Source: RGIG4079 sp045531405 (lineage in GTDB: Bacteria; Bacteroidota; Bacteroidia; Bacteroidales; Muribaculaceae). Taken from it: DNA of 10,332 bases. The notes under the pieces were generated by a model. It searched no databases. It was not told the DNA's origin and was given only the letters and a program-made list of their open reading frames with translations. Made by a program: the position numbers and the translations under genes. The DNA lies in the NCBI GenBank assembly GCA_045531405.1, contig JAZSDX010000048.1, positions 1-10,332 on the forward strand, written 5' to 3'. Of the stretch, positions 6,796 to 10,332 are shown in pieces (within the stretch, counting starts at the first letter, position 1; the number at the start of each line of letters is the position of its first letter).

Positions 6796-7985
6796 TTGGT
6801 TATAATGTCTATAATATCTTCTGCAACTTTGTTTTTCGGTTTTAACCCATATTCAATTTTTTCGCCTACTGCGCGATAAATTGTAATTTTGTTAGTGTCT
6901 GAGCCAAATCCGGCGCCACTATCTTGAAGCGAATTTAATATGATAAAATCTAAATTTTTGCGATTAAGTTTGTCAATGGCATTAGCCTCTTCATTGTTTG
7001 TTTCAAGAGCAAAACCTATTAATTTTTGTTCATCTTTTTTCATTTTCCCCAATGTCGCAGCAATATCGGGGTTCTTTTTTAGTTTGATGATAGGTATTTC
7101 CTCTTTTTCTCGCTTGATTTTGTTGTCACAATATTCAACAGGAGCATAGTCAGCAACTGCTGCACACATAATGCCATAGTCACAATTTGGGAAAATATTG
7201 ACACAATGGTCATGCATTTCTTGAGCCGATTCAACTTTTATAACATTAATGTTTGGTGTTGATGTTGAGATTGAAACCGGGCCACTTACTAATGTTACAT
7301 TTGCGCCTCGGCGAGCAACTTCCTCGGCGATGGCATAACCCATTTTCCCCGAAGAATAATTCCCAATAAATCTTACCGGATCAATTTTCTCATATGTAGG
7401 ACCTGCTGTAACAAGAATATGCTTTCCTCTTAACTCTTGTTGAGATGCAAAGAATTGAGATAGATATTTGACGATTTCTTCGGGTTCTTCCATTCTCCCT
7501 TTGCCAACAAGATGACTTGCTAATTCCCCCTCTGCCGGTTCAATAATATGATTTCCGTAGGATTTAAGCATCTCGATGTTCCTTTTGGTAGAGGGGTGCG
7601 CCATCATATCAAGATCCATTGCCGGAGCAATAAATACCGGAGCTTTAGCCGAGAGATATGTTGTAATTAGCATATTGTCGGCAACTCCGTTAGCCATTTT
7701 TGCGATAGATGAAGCTGTTGCTGGGGCTATAACCATTGCATCGGCCCATAATCCAAGATCGACATGACTATGCCATTCTCCTGTGTTTGCAGTAAAGAAT
7801 TCACTAACCACAGGTTTTCCACTCAATGCCGATAGAGTTACAGGAGTAATAAACTCTTTACCCGATGGAGTAATTACAACTTGCACCTCGGCGCCGGCTT
7901 TAATCAATAACCTCAAAAGTGTAACTGATTTATATGCAGCAATACCTCCGGTGATGCCTAATATGATATGCTTTCCTTTTAGCAT
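6792..7985 (-). CDS. coaBC: Bifunctional phosphopantothenoylcysteine decarboxylase / phosphopantothenate-cysteine ligase
   Basis: Carries out two consecutive steps of coenzyme A synthesis: CoaB joins cysteine to 4'-phosphopantothenate and CoaC decarboxylates the product. The length is 397 aa. The N-terminal flavoprotein domain CoaC (about 1-180) shows GITGGIAAYKS (10-20), the catalytic histidine in SHVDLGLWAD (His74), the PATASS loop (88-93), APAMDLDMM (120-128) and GELASHLVGKGRM (153-165). The C-terminal CoaB domain (about 187-397) shows LVTAGPTYEKIDPVRFIGN (191-209), SSGKMGYAIAEE (211-222), AAVADYAP (275-282) and NKIK (288-291). Two CoaC positions differ from E. coli: Asp123 for the Asn of PAMN and Ser157 for the active-site Cys. 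I start at ATG 7985; an upstream ATG at 8057 would add 24 basic residues read from inside the exonuclease gene. It overlaps that gene by 7 nt and the next gene by 4 nt. Confidence 0.94.
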   Translation of the reverse strand: MLKGKHIILGITGGIAAYKSVTLLRLLIKAGAEVQVVITPSGKEFITPVTLSALSGKPVVSEFFTANTGEWHSHVDLGLWADAMVIAPATASSIAKMANGVADNMLITTYLSAKAPVFIAPAMDLDMMAHPSTKRNIEMLKSYGNHIIEPAEGELASHLVGKGRMEEPEEIVKYLSQFFASQQELRGKHILVTAGPTYEKIDPVRFIGNYSSGKMGYAIAEEVARRGANVTLVSGPVSISTSTPNINVIKVESAQEMHDHCVNIFPNCDYGIMCAAVADYAPVEYCDNKIKREKEEIPIIKLKKNPDIAATLGKMKKDEQKLIGFALETNNEEANAIDKLNRKNLDFIILNSLQDSGAGFGSDTNKITIYRAVGEKIEYGLKPKNKVAEDIIDIITK

Positions 7986-8746
7986 TGTTTTGAACGGAGT
8001 TTGATATTGGTGAAAACGTCTTTTGTATTTTGAGGGAAATCTCCTTGCATAATCCAACTATAATATCCGATATCTTTTTTCAATACATCTTCAACTAATT
8101 GACCTTTATATTTTCCAAAGTTAATAACTTCTTGACGGTTTTCGTTATAAATAACACGACCTGCAAGATCGACATTGCGATTTTGTGATGAATATTCCGA
8201 AAGAGCTTCCATATCATTTGGAAGATCTTCATACATATCAAGTTGAGCTTTCAAAACCTCATATGTGGCACGTGTATCGGCATTGGCCGAGTGTGCATCG
8301 GTAAGGTCTTTGCCACAATAAAATTTATATGCTGCTACTAATGTGCGTTGCTCTTTCTTGTGGAAGATTGTTTGCACATCAATAAATCGAGGTTTGCTGA
8401 AATCAAATTTTACACCTACGCGTTGAAATTCTTGATCAAGCATTGGAATGTCAAACCGATTTGAGTTGAAACCTGCGATATCACAACCCGTGAAACTTTG
8501 AGCTAAGTCTTTTGCGATTTCCTTGAATGTGCGACAATTTGCAACATCTTCATCTGAGATGTGATGAACTGCTGTCGCTTCTGCAGGAATAGGCATTTCC
8601 GGATTTATGCGCAACGTGCGTTCTTTCTCTTCGCCATTGGGCATAATTTTAATCATTGAGATTTCTACGATACGGTCGGTTGTAATGTTTGTACCTGTAG
8701 TTTCAAGATCAAAAAATATAATAGGTTTTTTTAGATTTAATTCCAT
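7979..8746 (-). CDS. DnaQ-like 3'-5' exonuclease (DEDDh) with an ExoX-type C-terminal domain
   Basis: A 255-aa exonuclease of the DNA polymerase III epsilon superfamily, expected to remove nucleotides from DNA 3' ends with two metal ions. Exo I is FFDLETTG (11-18) with Asp13 and Glu15, Exo II is AGFNSNRFDIPML (91-103) with Asp99, and Exo III is AHSANADTRATYEVL (151-165) with His152 and Asp157. All four acidic residues and the histidine are present. Residues about 208-243 (INFGKYKGQLVEDVL, then YYSWIMQGDFP) form a small C-terminal domain like that of exodeoxyribonuclease X. It lies 11 nt after dnaN and overlaps coaBC by 7 nt. Being next to the clamp gene fits a replication or repair role. Whether it is the true proofreading subunit or an accessory exonuclease cannot be told; Bacteroidota may proofread through the polymerase itself. 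I see no clear clamp-binding QLxLF motif. Confidence 0.9.
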   Translation of the reverse strand: MELNLKKPIIFFDLETTGTNITTDRIVEISMIKIMPNGEEKERTLRINPEMPIPAEATAVHHISDEDVANCRTFKEIAKDLAQSFTGCDIAGFNSNRFDIPMLDQEFQRVGVKFDFSKPRFIDVQTIFHKKEQRTLVAAYKFYCGKDLTDAHSANADTRATYEVLKAQLDMYEDLPNDMEALSEYSSQNRNVDLAGRVIYNENRQEVINFGKYKGQLVEDVLKKDIGYYSWIMQGDFPQNTKDVFTNIKLRSKQC

Positions 8747-8757
8747 TGCTGTAATGA

Positions 8758-9885
8758 TTAAAATTCAGGGACAGTCATAGGCATTAGTAACATCAATAGT
8801 TCGCTGTTTTCTTTATCTTCTGAAGGTAAGAATACGCCCGGACGACTTGGATCTGAGAGTGAAATCACGATGTCATTAGTTGGTAATGTACCGAAGATTT
8901 CGATGAGATAAGGTGCGCTGAATCCAATAATCATTTCATCACCAGTAAAGTCACATGGGATTGATTCCCATGCAGATGTTTGGAAGTTGTTGTCTTGAGC
9001 TTTAAGAATTACTTCGTTGGGAGTGAGTTTGAACTTAACTAATCCATGCCCTGGGTCAACAAATACACCAACACGACGCACTGCATTTAAGAATGATTGA
9101 CGATCAATAGTGAGACGATAAGGATTGTTTGTTGGAATCACGCGATTATAATCGGGGAAATTACCTTTAATGAAGCGGCAGTTGAATGTAAATGATGCAC
9201 TTTCAAATGTTGCGCTTTTAGGTTCAATAGTTACATTGACATTTTCTTCTTTGGCAAAAACATTTTTCAATACAGTTGCAGGCTTGATAGGTAGAATGCA
9301 AGAACCTTCAACTCCGGGAGCCGATAGGGCATTGCGATATTTTACAAGTTTGCGAGTATCGGTAGCTACAAATGTGATAGCATCGGGCTTGATATCCCAT
9401 AAAATACCCATCATTTGAGGACGTAGATCGTCATTTCCTACTGCAAACAAAGTGTTGTCTATGCCATCAATGATTTGTTTTGTTGGGCAAGTGAATTCAA
9501 GTTTGCCTACTTCTTCGTTTTCATCATTATTTGAGGGGTATTCATCGCCATTAAGAGCAATAAGACTATAATTGCCACTTGGATATGTGATCTCTACTGC
9601 GAGATTCCTATCTATTTCAAATGTGATACCTTGATCGGGCATCTCTTTTAATAGGTCAACGAGGCGACGAGCATCAATGCAAAATCGACCTTCACCTTCA
9701 ACTTCAGTAACCGGCACGCGAGCTGTTAAAGTGTTTTCTAAATCCGATGCAGTGATTGTGAGGTAGTTGCCGTCAAGGGTAAATAGAAAATTATTGAGAA
9801 TTGCTAACGCGTTTTTAGAATTGATAACTTTGCTCACAGATGAGGCATAATTATAGAGCGTTTTGCTCGGCACATTGAATTTCAT
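8758..9885 (-). CDS. dnaN: DNA polymerase III sliding clamp, beta subunit
   Basis: Encodes the ring-shaped clamp that holds the replicative polymerase on DNA; it works as a dimer of three-domain subunits. The length is 375 aa, usual for the family. The N-terminus MKFNVPSKTLYNYASSVSKV and the early segment ILNNFLFTLDGNYLTITASDLE (about 29-50) are typical of domain 1, and the middle contains FTCPTKQIIDGIDNTLFAVGNDDLRP, typical of domain 2. The C-terminus ELLMLLMPMTVPEF matches the conserved hydrophobic tail that lines the partner-binding pocket (VMPM in E. coli). It is the first gene of the minus-strand block, with a 447-nt non-coding region upstream and two TATATTTG boxes 84-113 nt before the start. 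dnaA is not adjacent in this window. No anomaly is seen in the coding sequence. Confidence 0.97.
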   Translation of the reverse strand: MKFNVPSKTLYNYASSVSKVINSKNALAILNNFLFTLDGNYLTITASDLENTLTARVPVTEVEGEGRFCIDARRLVDLLKEMPDQGITFEIDRNLAVEITYPSGNYSLIALNGDEYPSNNDENEEVGKLEFTCPTKQIIDGIDNTLFAVGNDDLRPQMMGILWDIKPDAITFVATDTRKLVKYRNALSAPGVEGSCILPIKPATVLKNVFAKEENVNVTIEPKSATFESASFTFNCRFIKGNFPDYNRVIPTNNPYRLTIDRQSFLNAVRRVGVFVDPGHGLVKFKLTPNEVILKAQDNNFQTSAWESIPCDFTGDEMIIGFSAPYLIEIFGTLPTNDIVISLSDPSRPGVFLPSEDKENSELLMLLMPMTVPEF

Positions 9886-9967
9886 ATGACTATATATTTT
9901 AGATTATTTACAAAGTGTTGATAGACAGAGGAGTTGCGATAAGTTGTGCAACAATCTCAATCAATTC

Positions 9968-10002
9968 ACAAATATAGCGTTTTTTTTTGACAAATATAGC
10001 GT
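9968..10002 (-). promoter_or_regulatory. Tandem candidate promoters of the dnaN operon
   Basis: The 13-nt sequence ACGCTATATTTGT occurs twice on the minus strand (10002-9990 and 9980-9968), 22 nt apart and separated by an A-rich stretch. Each contains TATATTTG, a match to the Bacteroidota -7 consensus TAnnTTTG (9998-9991 and 9976-9969). No good -33 TTTG is seen at the expected 19-21 nt; the upstream box provides a TTTG only 14 nt before the downstream one. Transcription from the downstream box would start near 9961 and give a 5' UTR of about 75 nt before the dnaN ATG. Promoter function is inferred from motif and position. Confidence 0.5.
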
Positions 10003-10029
10003 GTATAGCTGTATTGTTGATAAATTTTC

Positions 10030-10059
10030 AAAAAAAATATTGCAATCAGATAGCTGATT
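10030..10059 (-). terminator. Weak hairpin plus T8 upstream of dnaN
   Basis: On the minus strand AATCAG (10059-10054) and CTGATT (10049-10044) form a 6-bp stem with a CTAT loop. GCAATA and eight T residues (10037-10030) follow. This has the layout of a Rho-independent terminator but is short, AT-rich and spaced from its T-run. It could end leftward transcription entering from the right edge before the dnaN promoters start anew. Low confidence. Confidence 0.25.
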
Positions 10060-10244
10060 TTCCTCACATTATTTATTCCTTTCAATTTATACACTATCGT
10101 TGGCATTGTCTTATATAGGCATTATCTCGCAATGCAATAAATAAAACATTGTTTATGCTTGCATTTGCACTTAACTTGCTTTATCCTTTGCAGAAAATTC
10201 GCCAAAATTTAAACATAGAAGGAGAAAGCAGTCAAGAAACGGCA

Positions 10245-10290
10245 CTGTGAAAAAAATGATAATAAAAAAATAGAAATTTTTTAGTCACAG
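10245..10290. repeat. Imperfect 13-bp hairpin near the right end
   Basis: CTGTGA (10245-10250) pairs with TCACAG (10285-10290), and AAAAAAT (10251-10257) pairs with ATTTTTT (10276-10282). AG (10283-10284) is bulged, and an 18-nt A-rich loop lies between. Since the inner stem is A/T only, it is a modest structure. It could be a terminator or RNA element for leftward transcription, or an intrinsic AT-rich palindrome. Confidence 0.4.
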
Positions 10291-10306
10291 CGTGGTTGCT
10301 GCTAAA

Positions 10307-10332
10307 TGACTAGTCCTAAATAAGCGTTACAA
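10307..10332 (-). repeat. Right copy of the 26-nt perfect inverted repeat
   Basis: Exact reverse complement of 114-139. Read on the minus strand it begins TTGTAACGC at the last base of the window and ends GACTAGTCA, pointing into the dnaN upstream region, as the left copy points into the helicase gene. It extends to the window edge, so the true repeat may be longer and may include a -7-like box as on the left. Inward of it the two flanks have nothing in common. Confidence 0.93.

Larger units (their letters stand above)
10003..10306. other. Non-coding upstream region of dnaN
   Basis: Between the tandem boxes upstream of dnaN and the right-hand 26-nt repeat I find no ORF longer than about a dozen codons with a plausible start, and no tRNA, tmRNA, RNase P or SRP RNA signature. 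The stretch is AT-rich with several short inverted repeats: the hairpins described separately and GCATTG/CAATGC (10103-10108 with 10130-10135). One near match to a DnaA box, TTATCAACA on the minus strand (10023-10015), stands alone. It may be a long leader, host a small RNA, or be plain spacer. Confidence 0.5.

Noticed and set aside
7986..8057. Upstream ATG that would extend CoaBC by 24 residues
   Set aside because: The extra residues are read out of frame from inside the exonuclease gene, are basic and low in hydrophobicity, and precede the standard opening MLKGKHIILGITGG. The ATG at 7985 gives normal family length and a typical 7-nt overlap.
10015..10023. Possible origin of replication near dnaN
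   Set aside because: Only one near match to a DnaA box (TTATCAACA) is seen, no cluster, and dnaA is not present. AT-richness alone does not support an origin.
10199..10217. Leader-peptide-like mini ORF on the minus strand (ATG TTT AAA TTT TGG, stop after 11 codons)
   Set aside because: No ribosome binding signal, no attenuator structure linked to it, and no amino acid run matching the downstream genes.
10246..10275. GTG-started short ORF on the plus strand after GGAGAAAG
   Set aside because: It has only eight codons before TAG, lies too far from the purine-rich stretch, and is lysine-rich only because the DNA is A-rich.
10282..10306. Resemblance of AGCAGC on the minus strand to the SRP RNA apical loop
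   Set aside because: The conserved GGAAGGAAGCA context and the long SRP stem are absent.

Overview
The window looks like a chromosomal segment of a Bacteroidota bacterium, most likely order Bacteroidales. Three things support this. The gene order (dnaN, a DnaQ-like exonuclease, coaBC, a DUF4835/PorD-type protein, recN, an RlmB-type methyltransferase) is one I recall as conserved in that group. Start codons lack convincing Shine-Dalgarno sequences. Promoter-like sequences of the Bacteroidota type (-7 element TAnnTTTG) precede the outermost genes. The DNA is AT-rich. I cannot name a family or species.

Layout from left to right. Positions 1-146 hold a perfect 30-nt palindrome, a duplicated promoter-like block and a 26-nt sequence that recurs, inverted, at the extreme right end. 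Positions 147-2150 (+ strand) encode a PIF1/RecD2-like helicase with C-terminal TPR repeats. A perfect 30-nt palindrome with A- and T-tracts, at 2149-2178, serves as a bidirectional terminator between this gene and the convergent block. From 9885 down to 2196, seven minus-strand genes form a probable operon: dnaN, exonuclease, coaBC, porD-like, recN, rlmB, purT. The first six are separated by 11 nt or overlap by 4-7 nt; purT follows after 42 nt. Positions 9886-10332 (447 nt) are the non-coding upstream region of dnaN. They hold two tandem TATATTTG boxes, two hairpins and the second copy of the 26-nt repeat.

Functionally, the operon joins replication (sliding clamp and a proofreading-type exonuclease), coenzyme A synthesis, an envelope/secretion accessory protein, recombinational repair (RecN), 23S rRNA methylation and purine synthesis. 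The helicase on the other strand also belongs to DNA maintenance. These are housekeeping genes. I see no CRISPR array, transposase, phage gene, toxin-antitoxin pair, tRNA or rRNA.

The most notable signal is the perfect 26-nt inverted repeat (114-139 and 10307-10332). Both copies face inward, one at the likely transcription start of the helicase and the other reading towards dnaN. It may mark a recombination or inversion site, or a shared promoter-proximal element. The right copy runs to the last base of the window, so its true extent cannot be seen.
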